From Pseudomonas sp. PICF141 (lineage in GTDB: Bacteria; Pseudomonadota; Gammaproteobacteria; Pseudomonadales; Pseudomonadaceae): DNA of 64,000 bases. Where the stretch lies: assembly GCF_002286815.1 (NCBI RefSeq), contig NZ_MUNM01000037.1, forward strand, positions 219,240 through 283,239, given 5' to 3'. Shown here piece by piece: positions 43,713 to 52,960 of the stretch (the first letter of the stretch is position 1; the number at the start of each line of letters is the position of its first letter). A model generated the notes under the pieces. The model saw only the letters and a list, made by a program, of their open reading frames with translations. It was not told where the DNA came from and did not search any database. A program made the position numbers and the translations under genes.

Positions 43713-45119
43713 ATGAATAACCTGAACTCCAGAGATTCGAACGGTCAGTTGGCGCAGGGTTTCAAACCGCGTCACGTCACAATGCTTTCTATTGCCGGGA
43801 TCATCGGCGCAGGTTTGTTTGTTGGCTCCGGACATGCCATCGCTGCGGCGGGGCCGGCGGTATTACTGGCTTATCTGTTTTCCGGCCTTTTGGTCGTTCT
43901 GGTCATGCGCATGCTGGGCGAAATGGCGGTTGCCAACCCGGATACCGGATCTTTCTCTACCTACGCCGACCAGGCAATCGGGCGTTGGGCTGGCTTCACC
44001 ATCGGCTGGCTCTATTGGTGGTTCTGGGTGCTGGTGATACCCATCGAGGCGCTCGCGGCCGGGCATGTATTGAACCAATGGTTCCCGCAGATCGATACCT
44101 GGTTGTTTGCCTTGACGTCAATCATCCTGTTGGTCGTGACCAACCTGTTCAGCGTGTCTAAATACGGCGAATTCGAATTCTGGTTTGCGATGGCCAAGGT
44201 CGTGGCGATCATCGGCTTTATCGGTCTTGGTTTTGCGGTGTTGATGGGTTGGATTCCCGAGCGCGAAGCCAGCGGGTTGAGTCGACTCATGGAGGAACAT
44301 GGCGGTTTCGCGCCCAACGGTTTGTCCGCGGTTGTGGGGGCATTCATCACCATCATGTTCAGCTTCATCGGTACAGAAGCGGTAACCATTGCAGCCGCCG
44401 AATCCAACAACCCGGCGCAGAACATCGCCAAAGCCACACGCTCGGTGATCTGGCGGATCGGTGTGTTCTACCTGCTGTCCATTTTCGTGGTCATTTCCGT
44501 GGTGCCCTGGAATGATCCGTTGCTGGCGTCGGTGGGCTCCTACCAGCGAGCGCTGGAACTGATGAACATTCCCCACGCCAAATTCATGGTAGATGTCGTG
44601 GTGTTGATCGCCGTGGCCAGCTGCATGAACTCCTCGATCTATATTGCCTCGCGCATGTTGTTCTCGCTGGGCAAGCGCGGTGATGCACCGAAACCGCTGA
44701 AGGCGACGTCATCGGATGGCGTGCCGAGGGCTGCGGTGATCGCCAGCACCGTACTGGGCGCCGGCGTGACCTTGTTCAGCTACTTCATGCCCGCCGGACT
44801 GTTTCAGTTTCTGCTCGCCAGCTCCGGCGCCATAGCCTTGGTGGTGTACCTGGCTATCGCAGTGTCGCAACTGCGCATGCGCAAGATTCTGCGTCGGCAG
44901 AATGTCACGCTGACCTTCAAAATGTGGTTGTTCCCCTGGCTCACCTGGTTGGTCATCGCCTTCATCTGCGCTGCGTTGGCGGTGATGATGGTGACGCCCG
45001 AGCACCGTATGGAAGTTACTTCGACCATCGGCCTGGCATTGGTGATTTCCTTTATCGGCCTTGTGACCTCGCGTCAGCATGGGCAGCCGCAGCGTGCAGT
45101 GTCGGCGGAAAGCGCATAG
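43713..45119 (+). CDS. APC-family amino acid permease, GabP-like
   Basis: A 468-residue, 12-helix permease closely related to the one at 28811 (same start FKPRHVTMLSIAGIIGAGLFVGSGHAIAAAGP and the same VGSYQRALELMNIP.AK block). It belongs to the GABA/amino acid permease group of APC transporters. It is followed at once by a GlxA-type regulator and then polyamine genes, so GABA or another polyamine-derived amino acid is a plausible substrate. Confidence 0.9.
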   Translation: MNNLNSRDSNGQLAQGFKPRHVTMLSIAGIIGAGLFVGSGHAIAAAGPAVLLAYLFSGLLVVLVMRMLGEMAVANPDTGSFSTYADQAIGRWAGFTIGWLYWWFWVLVIPIEALAAGHVLNQWFPQIDTWLFALTSIILLVVTNLFSVSKYGEFEFWFAMAKVVAIIGFIGLGFAVLMGWIPEREASGLSRLMEEHGGFAPNGLSAVVGAFITIMFSFIGTEAVTIAAAESNNPAQNIAKATRSVIWRIGVFYLLSIFVVISVVPWNDPLLASVGSYQRALELMNIPHAKFMVDVVVLIAVASCMNSSIYIASRMLFSLGKRGDAPKPLKATSSDGVPRAAVIASTVLGAGVTLFSYFMPAGLFQFLLASSGAIALVVYLAIAVSQLRMRKILRRQNVTLTFKMWLFPWLTWLVIAFICAALAVMMVTPEHRMEVTSTIGLALVISFIGLVTSRQHGQPQRAVSAESA

Positions 45120-45232
45120 CAGCTGTATCTGCGTAAACCTGCTTGCGATCTTTTCAGTGTGCCAGCAGTGGCGGGGCGGTTAACGCCGCCAGCGCCACGG
45201 GCCATTACCGCTCACTGCGAGTAAACACTTCG

Positions 45233-46324
45233 ATGGCTTACGACACCTCCAAGGCCGTTCCTCTTCAAACCATCGGTTTTTTGCTGCTGGACCAGTTCAC
45301 GCTGATTTCTTTGGCATCTGCCATAGAGCCTCTGCGAATGGCCAATCAGTTGACCGGACAAGAGCTGTACCGTTGGCACACTTTCAGCTTGGGGGGCGAG
45401 CGGGTGTGGGCAAGCGATGGCATGCCGATCACTCCGGATGCGGCGATCAATAACGCACCGGTACTGGATACCGTGATTGTCTGCGGTGGCATTGGCATTC
45501 AAAGTGCTGTGACCCGTGAGCACATTACCTGGTTGCGAGCCCAGGCGCGGCGGGCGAAGCGGATAGGGGGCGTGTGCACAGGGAGTTGGGCCTTGGCCCA
45601 GGCAGGCTTGCTCGATGGCTTCGACTGCAGTGTGCATTGGGAGTTTCTGGCGGCCATGCAGGAAGCTTTTCCGCGAGTGAACCTCAGCTCCAGTCTATTC
45701 ACCCTTGATCGAGACCGCTTCACCAGTTCCGGTGGCACCGCGCCAATGGACATGATGCTGCACCTGATCAGTCGCGATCATGGTCATGAGCTGTCAGCGG
45801 CCATCTCCGACATGTTCGTCTACGAGCGAATCCGCAACGAACAGGATCATCAACGTGTACCCCTTAAACACATGCTCGGTACCCACCAACCGAAGTTGCA
45901 GGAAATCGTCGCCTTGATGGAGGCCAATCTGGAAGAGCCGATCGACCTCGACGAACTGGCGAATTATGTCAGTTTGTCCCGTCGACAGCTGGAGCGGTTA
46001 TTCCAGAAATACCTGCATTCCTCACCCTCGCGCTACTACCTCAAGTTGCGTCTGATCCGCGCTCGTCAGTTACTCAAGCAAACGCCGATTTCGATAGTAG
46101 AGTTGTCGGTGGTGTGTGGCTTTGTGTCCACACCTCATTTTTCAAAGTGCTATCGCGAGTATTTTGGCATCCCACCCAGCGACGAGCGCTTGGCGGCGCA
46201 AACGCAACCTCAAGCGACATCAAGACCGGTTGTACAAGCACTGCCAATGGCAAGGTCGATGAGTTTGCTGGATCAGGCGCGTGACGAATCAACGTTCGCC
46301 AGTATCAAAATTCTGAAATCCTGA
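45233..46324 (+). CDS. GlxA-family transcriptional regulator (DJ-1/PfpI + AraC HTH)
   Basis: The third member of this family in the window, about 363 residues. It has a DJ-1/PfpI domain with the elbow GGVCTGSWALAQAGLLDGFDCSVHWEF, and an AraC domain (DELANYVSLSRRQLERLFQKYLHSSPSRYYLKLRL, GFVSTPHFSKCYREYFG) followed by a 50-residue extension. ATG 45233 is preferred; the frame extends back to 45143. It lies 113 bp after the GabP-like gene and probably regulates it. Confidence 0.9.
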   Translation: MAYDTSKAVPLQTIGFLLLDQFTLISLASAIEPLRMANQLTGQELYRWHTFSLGGERVWASDGMPITPDAAINNAPVLDTVIVCGGIGIQSAVTREHITWLRAQARRAKRIGGVCTGSWALAQAGLLDGFDCSVHWEFLAAMQEAFPRVNLSSSLFTLDRDRFTSSGGTAPMDMMLHLISRDHGHELSAAISDMFVYERIRNEQDHQRVPLKHMLGTHQPKLQEIVALMEANLEEPIDLDELANYVSLSRRQLERLFQKYLHSSPSRYYLKLRLIRARQLLKQTPISIVELSVVCGFVSTPHFSKCYREYFGIPPSDERLAAQTQPQATSRPVVQALPMARSMSLLDQARDESTFASIKILKS

Positions 46325-46561
46325 ACGACCCGGTACGCGATAAAGTCAGCCTCTGCAGCCGAAATTGCGTCGATACTTCCCCAGCGATGAAGCATTGCAT
46401 CGTGTTCGAGAAAGCCGCCGCCGTTTGAGCTGCCGCTGACGCTGGCTTCTGGATCCAATCAAGAACGGCTCGGCGAACTGCGCTCTCTGCTCTTTCGATA
46501 AGTTGCCAGTGAAGGCACAATGCGCATCCTTTTTTTGGCTGGCCTTGCCGGAGGCCTCGAA

Positions 46562-47659
46562 ATGATCAAGACGCCGTACTACCTCATCGACAAACAAAAG
46601 CTGCTGGCGAACATGCAGAAGATCGCTTATGTGCGCGAACAGTCCGGGGCCAAGGCCCTGCTGGCACTCAAGTGCTTCGCCACCTGGTCGGTGTTCGACC
46701 TGATGCAGCAATACATGGACGGCACTACGTCGTCGTCGCTCTACGAGCTCAAGCTCGGTCGACAGAAGTTCGCTGGCGAAACCCATGCCTACAGCGTGGC
46801 CTGGGCCGACGACGAGATCGAGGAGATGCTCGACAACTGCGACAAGATCATCTTCAACTCCATCGGCCAGCTGCAGCGCTACGCCGAGGCTTCCGCAGGC
46901 AAGGTGCGCGGTCTGCGGGTCAATCCGCAGGTGAGCAGCTCGGATTACCTGCTGGCCGATCCGGCACGGCCGTTCAGCCGTCTGGGTGAGTGGGATCCGG
47001 TGAAGATCGAGCAAGTCATTGAGCAGATCTCGGGTTTCATGTTCCACAACAACTGCGAGAACGCCGACTTCGGCCTGTTCGACCAAATGTTGAGCACCAT
47101 CGAAGAGCGGTTCGGTCATCTGCTGCATAAGGTCGAGTGGGTCAGCCTGGGCGGTGGCATTCACTTCACCGGTGAAGGCTACGCGATCGACGAGTTCTGC
47201 GCGCGGCTCAAGGCCTTCTCGCAGAAATACGGCGTGCAGGTCTATCTGGAGCCGGGCGAAGCTGCCATTACTCAGAGCGCCTCGCTGGAAGTCACCGTGC
47301 TCGACACGCTCTACAATGGCAAGCACCTGGCCGTCGTGGACAGCTCCATCGAGGCGCATATGCTCGATCTGCTGATCTATCGCCTGAATGCCAAGCTGGC
47401 GCCCAGCGCGGGCGAACACACCTACATGGTGTGCGGCAAATCCTGCCTGGCCGGCGACATTTTCGGTGAATATCAATTTGATCGTCCCTTGGCCATTGGC
47501 GATCGGCTGTCGTTCGTTGACGCGGCGGGTTACACGATGGTCAAGAAGAACTGGTTCAACGGCCTGAAAATGCCGTCCATCGTAGTGAAACAACTCGACG
47601 GTAGTGTCGAGGTGGTTCGTGAGTTTGGTTTCAACGACTACATGTCCAGCCTTTCGTAA
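46562..47659 (+). CDS. nspC: Carboxynorspermidine decarboxylase
   Basis: A 365-residue fold-type III PLP decarboxylase (alanine-racemase-like barrel). It shows KALLALKCFATWSVFDLM with the PLP lysine, SLGGGIHFTGEGY, YLEPGEA, and VCGKSCLAGDIFGEY with the catalytic cysteine. It decarboxylates carboxy(nor)spermidine to spermidine or norspermidine. ATG 46562 is chosen because GGAGG lies 7 nt upstream; the longer frame starts in unrelated residues. It is 27 bp before the partner dehydrogenase. Confidence 0.94.
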   Translation: MIKTPYYLIDKQKLLANMQKIAYVREQSGAKALLALKCFATWSVFDLMQQYMDGTTSSSLYELKLGRQKFAGETHAYSVAWADDEIEEMLDNCDKIIFNSIGQLQRYAEASAGKVRGLRVNPQVSSSDYLLADPARPFSRLGEWDPVKIEQVIEQISGFMFHNNCENADFGLFDQMLSTIEERFGHLLHKVEWVSLGGGIHFTGEGYAIDEFCARLKAFSQKYGVQVYLEPGEAAITQSASLEVTVLDTLYNGKHLAVVDSSIEAHMLDLLIYRLNAKLAPSAGEHTYMVCGKSCLAGDIFGEYQFDRPLAIGDRLSFVDAAGYTMVKKNWFNGLKMPSIVVKQLDGSVEVVREFGFNDYMSSLS

Positions 47660-47686
47660 GCTGGCAGTGAAGGAGAGAGAGAAAAA

Positions 47687-48931
47687 TTGAAGAAGAACGT
47701 ACTTATCATTGGTGCAGGAGGTGTCGCCAAGGTGGTGGCCCACAAGTGCGCGCAGCACAACGATGAACTCGGTCGTATTGCTATCGCGTCGCGCAACATC
47801 TCCAAATGCCAGGCCATCATCGACAGCGTCAAGGCCAAGGGCAGCCTCAAAGAGCCCGCTGACATCAAAGCTTTCTCGCTGAACGCTCTGGATGTCGAAG
47901 CGACCAAGGCGCTGATCCGCGAAACCGGATCGCAGATCGTCATCAACGTCGGTTCTGCCTTCCTCAACATGTCGGTGCTGCGTGCCTGCATCGATACGGG
48001 CGTGGCCTATCTGGACACCGCCATTCACGAAGAACCGGGCAAGATCTGCGAGACACCGCCCTGGTACGGCAACTACGAGTGGAAGCACCTCGAGGAATGC
48101 AAAGAGAAGAACATCACCGCCATCCTCGGTGTGGGCTTCGACCCGGGTGTGGTCAATGCCTATGCAGCGCTGGCGCAACAACAGTATTTCGACCGTATTG
48201 ATTCGATCGACATTCTCGACGTCAATGCCGGTTCCCATGGCAAGTATTTCGCCACCAATTTCGATCCGGAAATCAACTTCCGCGAATTCACCGGACAAGT
48301 GTGGAGCTGGCAGAACAGCCAGTGGACCAGCAACACAATGTTCGAAGTCAAACGCACCGACGACCTGCCAGTCGTAGGGGCGCAGAACCTGTACCTGACC
48401 GGCCACGATGAAGTGCACTCCCTGTCCAAGAACCTCGGCGTGCCCAACGTGCGTTTCTGGATGAGCTTTGGCGAGCACTACATCAATGTGTTCACCGTAC
48501 TCAAAAACCTCGGCCTGCTCTCCGAGCAACCGGTCAAAACCGCTGAAGGCCTGGAAGTCGTGCCGCTGAAAGTGGTCAAGGCCGTGCTGCCTGATCCGAG
48601 CTCGCTGGCGCCCGGCTACACCGGCAAGACCTGCATCGGCGACCTGGTCAAAGGCACCAAGGATGGCCAGTCGCGCGAAGTGTTCATCTACAATGTGGCC
48701 GACCACGAAGAAGCCTTTGCCGAAACCGACAGCCAGGGCATTTCCTATACCGCTGGCGTGCCACCCGTGGCGGCCGCCCTGTTGGTTGCCCGTGGCGAAT
48801 GGGATGTGCAGCGCATGGCCAACGTCGAGGAGCTGCCGGCCGAGCCGTTCCTCAACGCACTGGATGTGATGGGCCTGCCGACCCGCATCAAGGATGAGAA
48901 TGGAGACCGTCCCTGGAATTGCAACGCCTGA
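47687..48931 (+). CDS. Carboxynorspermidine dehydrogenase (saccharopine dehydrogenase family)
   Basis: A 414-residue NADPH-binding enzyme (NVLIIGAGGVAKVVAHKCAQ at the N-terminus) of the LYS1/CANSDH group. It condenses aspartate semialdehyde with putrescine or diaminopropane to make carboxyspermidine or carboxynorspermidine, the substrate of nspC. VGFDPGVVNAYAALA and DTAIHEEPGKICETPPWYGNYEW are visible. The start is TTG with AAGGAGAG upstream. With nspC it forms the alternative, SAM-independent polyamine route; the gene order (decarboxylase first) differs from Vibrio. Confidence 0.93.
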   Translation: MKKNVLIIGAGGVAKVVAHKCAQHNDELGRIAIASRNISKCQAIIDSVKAKGSLKEPADIKAFSLNALDVEATKALIRETGSQIVINVGSAFLNMSVLRACIDTGVAYLDTAIHEEPGKICETPPWYGNYEWKHLEECKEKNITAILGVGFDPGVVNAYAALAQQQYFDRIDSIDILDVNAGSHGKYFATNFDPEINFREFTGQVWSWQNSQWTSNTMFEVKRTDDLPVVGAQNLYLTGHDEVHSLSKNLGVPNVRFWMSFGEHYINVFTVLKNLGLLSEQPVKTAEGLEVVPLKVVKAVLPDPSSLAPGYTGKTCIGDLVKGTKDGQSREVFIYNVADHEEAFAETDSQGISYTAGVPPVAAALLVARGEWDVQRMANVEELPAEPFLNALDVMGLPTRIKDENGDRPWNCNA

Positions 48932-48974
48932 GGCGCGCAAAATCCAGGTGAAACTCGTGTTTCGCTCTAAACGC

Positions 48975-49003
48975 AAAAACGCCGCTCTTTGAGCGGCGTT
49001 TTT
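48975..49003. terminator. Strong bidirectional terminator
   Basis: AAAAACGCCGCTC and GAGCGGCGTTTTT form a perfect 13-bp stem with a TTT loop, lying between convergent genes. Confidence 0.95.
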
Positions 49004-49040
49004 GTTTGTGCGTCTTGTGTGTCAGTCCCGGTACGGGACT

Positions 49041-49691
49041 TTACTGCATGGGGGATTGCGCCTGATACACGTCCTGTTTTTTGCTCACGCTGGCGAGGCG
49101 GGGTTTGTCGCCTGGCGTCAGTAACCGCTCGATCGCACCACTCACCATGTTTTCCAGCAGACTGTCGCGCTCTTGTTCATCCAGCGAATAGTGCGTCAGC
49201 CAACTGGGCGCGCTGTTAAGCAAGGCGCCAATGGCATGACCGGCGGCCAACACGCCCTGTTCAGTGAACCGGGGACGGATACGCAATATCAGCAGCAACT
49301 TGCGTTCGTACTGCTCGCGCAACTGCCGCACCCGTTGCTGCTGCTCTTCATTCAGGCAGCCGCTGTCGCGCTCCACCAGACGAAAATGCCAGGGCATTTC
49401 CTGATGCAGAGTGAGGTGCGCGCGAATCAATTGATTGAGTCTGTCGCGTTTTGCCGGGGCCGTTTGTTCGATGCGCCCCAACGTGGCCAGCAGCTCTTCG
49501 TAAAACTCCTCGATCAGATCGAGCAACAAGTGCTGCTTGCTGGGGTAATGGTGATACAGCGAACCCGGGGAAAGCCCCAGGCTGGTCGCGAGCTCACGCA
49601 TGCCGACTTGACCGAAACCCTTGCTGGCAAAGAGCTCCAGCACCTTGTCCCGGTATTCGGCGAAGCGTGAGCACCGCTCAGGCATAGGCAT
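49041..49691 (-). CDS. TetR-family regulator of the thiolase operon
   Basis: A 216-residue TetR-type regulator with the helix-turn-helix MRELATSLGLSPGSLYHHYPSKQHLLLDLIEEFYE near the N-terminus. ATG 49691 or ATG 49685 overlaps the end of the upstream 3-hydroxyacyl-CoA dehydrogenase gene by 8-14 bp, so it is co-transcribed with it. Ligands of such regulators in acyl-CoA operons are often acyl-CoAs; that is inference here. Confidence 0.85.
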   Translation of the reverse strand: MPMPERCSRFAEYRDKVLELFASKGFGQVGMRELATSLGLSPGSLYHHYPSKQHLLLDLIEEFYEELLATLGRIEQTAPAKRDRLNQLIRAHLTLHQEMPWHFRLVERDSGCLNEEQQQRVRQLREQYERKLLLILRIRPRFTEQGVLAAGHAIGALLNSAPSWLTHYSLDEQERDSLLENMVSGAIERLLTPGDKPRLASVSKKQDVYQAQSPMQ

Positions 49692-50529
49692 GGAAGCCAC
49701 GCCCCGTTTTGCGTCCCAGGTAACCGGCGGCGACCATTTCCTTGAGCAGTGGAGCGGGGCGGTATTTGCTGTCGTTGAAGCCATCGTAGAAGGCCTCAAG
49801 GATTGCCAGCACGGTGTCCAGGCCGATCAGGTCCGCCAACGCCAGCGGGCCGATCGGCTGGTTGCAGCCCAGGCGCATGCCGGCGTCGATGTCGTCGACA
49901 CTGGCCAGGCCTTCCTGAAACACCAGGATCGCTTCATTGATCATCGGCACCAGAATCCGGTTGACCACGAAACCCGGACGGTTGCCGGCGGTGATCGCGG
50001 TTTTGCCGAGTGTGGTCGCCATGTCCAGCGCCAGAGTGTGGGTGGCATCGCTGGTTTGCAGGCCACGAATCACTTCGATCAGGCCCATCACCGGCACCGG
50101 ATTGAAAAAGTGCAGACCGATGAAACGCTCAGGCTGGCTCACACTGGCGGCGAGCTGGGTAATGGACAGCGACGACGTGTTGGAGGCGATCACGCAGTCA
50201 GCGCTGACCTGCGCGGCGATTTGTTGCAGCACGCGCAATTTCAGGTCGAGGTTTTCCGTGGCGGCTTCGATCACCAATTGCACGTTTTGCAAGCTGTTGT
50301 AATCGGTGCTGGTGCGAATCTTGTCGAGGGCAGCGAGTTTTTGCTCGTGCGTCAGCGTGTTTTTGGCGACCTGCCGATCGAGGTTTTTATCGACAGTCGC
50401 GATTGCCTTTTGCAGGGCGCTCTCGGCAATGTCGATCAAGGTCACGTTGAAGCCGGCCAAGGCGCAGACTTGCGCAATGCCATTGCCCATGGTGCCGGCG
50501 CCGATAACGCCAATGTTCTGAAGAGTCAT
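49678..50529 (-). CDS. 3-hydroxybutyryl-CoA dehydrogenase
   Basis: A 283-residue NAD-dependent 3-hydroxyacyl-CoA dehydrogenase. Cofactor site IGVIGAGTMGNGIAQVCALAG, the catalytic blocks ASNTSSLSITQLA and GLHFFNPVPVMGLIEVI (His-Glu pair), and the C-terminal NRPGFVVNRILVPMINEA are present. It oxidises 3-hydroxybutyryl-CoA to acetoacetyl-CoA, which the adjacent thiolase splits. ATG 50529 has AAGGA 7 nt upstream; ATG 50535 is too close to it. It is 13 bp after the thiolase gene. Confidence 0.93.
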   Translation of the reverse strand: MTLQNIGVIGAGTMGNGIAQVCALAGFNVTLIDIAESALQKAIATVDKNLDRQVAKNTLTHEQKLAALDKIRTSTDYNSLQNVQLVIEAATENLDLKLRVLQQIAAQVSADCVIASNTSSLSITQLAASVSQPERFIGLHFFNPVPVMGLIEVIRGLQTSDATHTLALDMATTLGKTAITAGNRPGFVVNRILVPMINEAILVFQEGLASVDDIDAGMRLGCNQPIGPLALADLIGLDTVLAILEAFYDGFNDSKYRPAPLLKEMVAAGYLGRKTGRGFHAYA

Positions 50530-50542
50530 GCGCATGTCCTTA

Positions 50543-51727
50543 TTAAACCCGCTCGAACAACACAGCGATGCCTTGGCCGCCGCCGATGCACATGGTTGCC
50601 AGGGCATAACGGCCTTGGCAGCGATGCAGTTCGTGAATCGCTTTGGTGGCGATGATCGCGCCAGTGGCGCCCACCGGATGGCCCAGCGAGATGCCCGAAC
50701 CGTTGGGGTTGACCTTCTGTGGATCGAAGCCCAGTTCTTGCGCTACGGCACAGGCCTGGGCAGCAAAGGCTTCGTTGGACTCGATCACATCGAGGTCGGC
50801 AACGGTCAGGCCGGCGCGCTTGAGCACCAGGCGGGTGGCGGGAATCGGTCCCAGCCCCATCATCGACGGTTCAACGCCTGCATGGGCATAACCCACCAGT
50901 CGAGCCATAGGTTTGAGGCCTTGTTCCTGAACAGTCTGGCCGGTGGCCATGATCAGTGCGCCGGCACCGTCATTGAGGCCGGACGCGTTGCCGGCGGTGA
51001 CGCTACCGTCTTTTTTGAAGGCGGGTTTCATGCGGCTCAATTGCTCGGCGTTGACCTCGGCCCGCACATGCTCATCCGTCGCGAACGTAACCGTGCCTTT
51101 ACGGGTTTCGATTTCGATCGGCACGATCTGCCCGGCAAAACGCCCTTCGGCAATCGCCCGGGCAGCGCGCTGCTGGCTGAGCAGCGCCAATTCATCCTGG
51201 GCCTGACGCGTGATGCCATAGTGTTCGGCGATATTTTCAGCGGTGATACCCATGTGGAAACCGGCAAACGGGTCTTGCAGCACCCCAAGCATGTAGTCGA
51301 TGGCCTGCATGTCGCCCATGCGTGCGCCCCAGCGCGCCTGTGGCAACAAGTACGCGCCTCGGCTCATGGACTCGACGCCACCCGCCAGCGCAGCGCCTGC
51401 ATCGCCCAGCATCAAACTTTGCGCAGCGCTGACAATCGCCTGCAAACCCGAACCGCACAGGCGGTTGACGTTGAAGGCGGGCGTCTCTTTCGTCAGGCCG
51501 GCATTGATCGCTACGGCTCGGGAGATGTAGGCATCGCGTGCCTCGGTCGGGATCACATGTCCCATCACGGCATGGCCGATGTGCTCGGGCGCCAGGCCGG
51601 AACGTTCGATGGCGGCGCGGCAAACGTCGGTTGCCAACTGAATAGGCGGCACATCCTTGAGTGAACCGCCAAAGCTGCCAATGGCTGAACGGACGGCGCT
51701 CACTACAAAAATATCGGAATGGTTCAT
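50543..51727 (-). CDS. Acetyl-CoA acetyltransferase (thiolase)
   Basis: A 394-residue thiolase II. The nucleophile Cys91 lies in NVNRLCGSGLQAI; NEAFAAQACA, GHPVGATGA and the second cysteine in MCIGGGQG complete the site. It cleaves or forms acetoacetyl-CoA or other short 3-ketoacyl-CoA. ATG 51727 starts the standard SDIFVVSAVRSAIGSFGG opening. It heads an operon with the dehydrogenase and TetR gene and is divergent from an AraC-type regulator. Confidence 0.94.
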   Translation of the reverse strand: MNHSDIFVVSAVRSAIGSFGGSLKDVPPIQLATDVCRAAIERSGLAPEHIGHAVMGHVIPTEARDAYISRAVAINAGLTKETPAFNVNRLCGSGLQAIVSAAQSLMLGDAGAALAGGVESMSRGAYLLPQARWGARMGDMQAIDYMLGVLQDPFAGFHMGITAENIAEHYGITRQAQDELALLSQQRAARAIAEGRFAGQIVPIEIETRKGTVTFATDEHVRAEVNAEQLSRMKPAFKKDGSVTAGNASGLNDGAGALIMATGQTVQEQGLKPMARLVGYAHAGVEPSMMGLGPIPATRLVLKRAGLTVADLDVIESNEAFAAQACAVAQELGFDPQKVNPNGSGISLGHPVGATGAIIATKAIHELHRCQGRYALATMCIGGGQGIAVLFERV

Positions 51728-51784
51728 GTTGGCTCTCTGAATAGGTCTTTTTTGTTGGCACGAGTCTAGAATCAGCAGCGCCAC

Positions 51785-51828
51785 TGGCCTATGCCAAAAC
51801 TGTTCAAGGGTGATGGCGTTTTTTGCCA
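51785..51828. promoter_or_regulatory. TGGC..TGCCA dyads between thiolase and AraC genes
   Basis: TGGC-cta-TGCCA (51785-51796) and TGGC-gttttt-TGCCA (51814-51828) lie in the 130-bp divergent gap. They are candidate sites for the AraC-type regulator. Confidence 0.4.
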
Positions 51829-51857
51829 TATTCAGATGTGACGAGAGAGGCATTCAA

Positions 51858-52880
51858 ATGCGGGAAACGGATTCGGTGGCGGTTTACTTCATGTACCCCA
51901 TGATCCATGCGTTACGTGAGCAACCGCAGCGTCTGCGGTCAGTGCTTGAACAGGCGGGCATTGATCCGGCACTGATGGACCAGCCGACGGCACGGGTGCC
52001 GGCCAAGGCTTTCGCCGCGTTGTGGCTGGTGCAGATTCGTGAATTGAACGATGAATTTTTCCGGCTGGACTCCCATGGAATGCCGCCGGGCAGTTTTGCC
52101 TTGATCTGTCGGGCGTTGATTCAGGAACCGACGCTGGAAAAGGCCATGCGTCAGTGCCTGGCCAATTTCGGCCTGTTCTTGCGTGATTTTCGCGGCACAT
52201 TGAGCGTGCGGGGCAAGCGTGCGGTCATCAGCTTGCAGACCCATGCGCAGAACAGCGAGGTCAGCCGGTTGGGCGAGGAAACGTTTCTGGTGTTGATGAT
52301 CAGCCTGTTGTGCTGGCTGGGCGGGCGGCGCATTCCGATCGATCGGGCGGACTTTCGTCATCAGCGTTTGTCGTTGCGTGACGATGCCATGCTCTGGGGC
52401 CCCAACCTGACCTTTGGCACCGAACGCACCGAAATCGAGTTCGCCAGTCACTACTTGCGCCTGTCGGTGATTCAAGACCTTGCTTCGTTGAAAGTGTTTT
52501 TGCGCACCGCACCGCAATGGCTGGTGATTCGTTTCCGCAACCAGCATGGGCTGACTTCGCAGGTTCATCAGCGCCTGCGCCACAGCCATTACAGCGAATG
52601 GCCGACCTTGCAGGCCTTTGCTCTGGAGCAGCACCTGAGCCCCAGCACCTTTCGCCGCAAACTGGGACGTGAAGGCTGTTCGTATCAGGAAATCAAGGAT
52701 GAAGTGCGGCGCGCGGTGGCGTTTGAACGGTTGCGCCAGAGCAAGGCGAGCATCAGCGATATTGCCGAGCAGTTGGGATTCCAGGAGCCGAGTGCGTTCC
52801 ATCGCGCGTTCAAGAAGTGGACAGGGGAGAGCCCGGGGCGGTATCGGGCGCGGTTTCAGGCATCGGAGGCGATTGATTGA
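51858..52880 (+). CDS. AraC-family regulator (Arabinose_bd N-domain)
   Basis: A 340-residue regulator of the OruR/ArgR-like group. The N-terminal ligand domain (MIHALREQPQRLRSVLEQAGIDPALM) is followed by a C-terminal AraC helix-turn-helix pair (LQAFALEQHLSPSTFRRKLGREGCSYQEIKDEVRR, then ISDIAEQLGFQEPSAFHRAFKKWTGESPGRYR). ATG 51858 follows GAGAGG; the longer frame overlaps the regulatory gap. It is divergent from the thiolase operon and probably activates it. Confidence 0.88.
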   Translation: MRETDSVAVYFMYPMIHALREQPQRLRSVLEQAGIDPALMDQPTARVPAKAFAALWLVQIRELNDEFFRLDSHGMPPGSFALICRALIQEPTLEKAMRQCLANFGLFLRDFRGTLSVRGKRAVISLQTHAQNSEVSRLGEETFLVLMISLLCWLGGRRIPIDRADFRHQRLSLRDDAMLWGPNLTFGTERTEIEFASHYLRLSVIQDLASLKVFLRTAPQWLVIRFRNQHGLTSQVHQRLRHSHYSEWPTLQAFALEQHLSPSTFRRKLGREGCSYQEIKDEVRRAVAFERLRQSKASISDIAEQLGFQEPSAFHRAFKKWTGESPGRYRARFQASEAID

Positions 52881-52890
52881 TAAATGGCGC

Positions 52891-52919
52891 TTGCTCGCGA
52901 TGCGCAGGCCCGCGAGCAA
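52891..52919. terminator. Hairpin between convergent AraC and LysR genes
   Basis: TTGCTCGCG and CGCGAGCAA are perfect 9-bp arms with an 11-bp loop. It has no T run on the plus strand and may instead be a REP-type repeat. Confidence 0.5.
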
Positions 52920-52960
52920 TTCTTCCGTGCCATGACCCTGAACACCGGCCCTTTCACTGC

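Noticed and set aside
46346..48976. 876-codon open frame on the minus strand
   Set aside because: It is antisense to nspC and the carboxynorspermidine dehydrogenase, both of which have clear family motifs. The frame is a by-product of GC-rich codon use.
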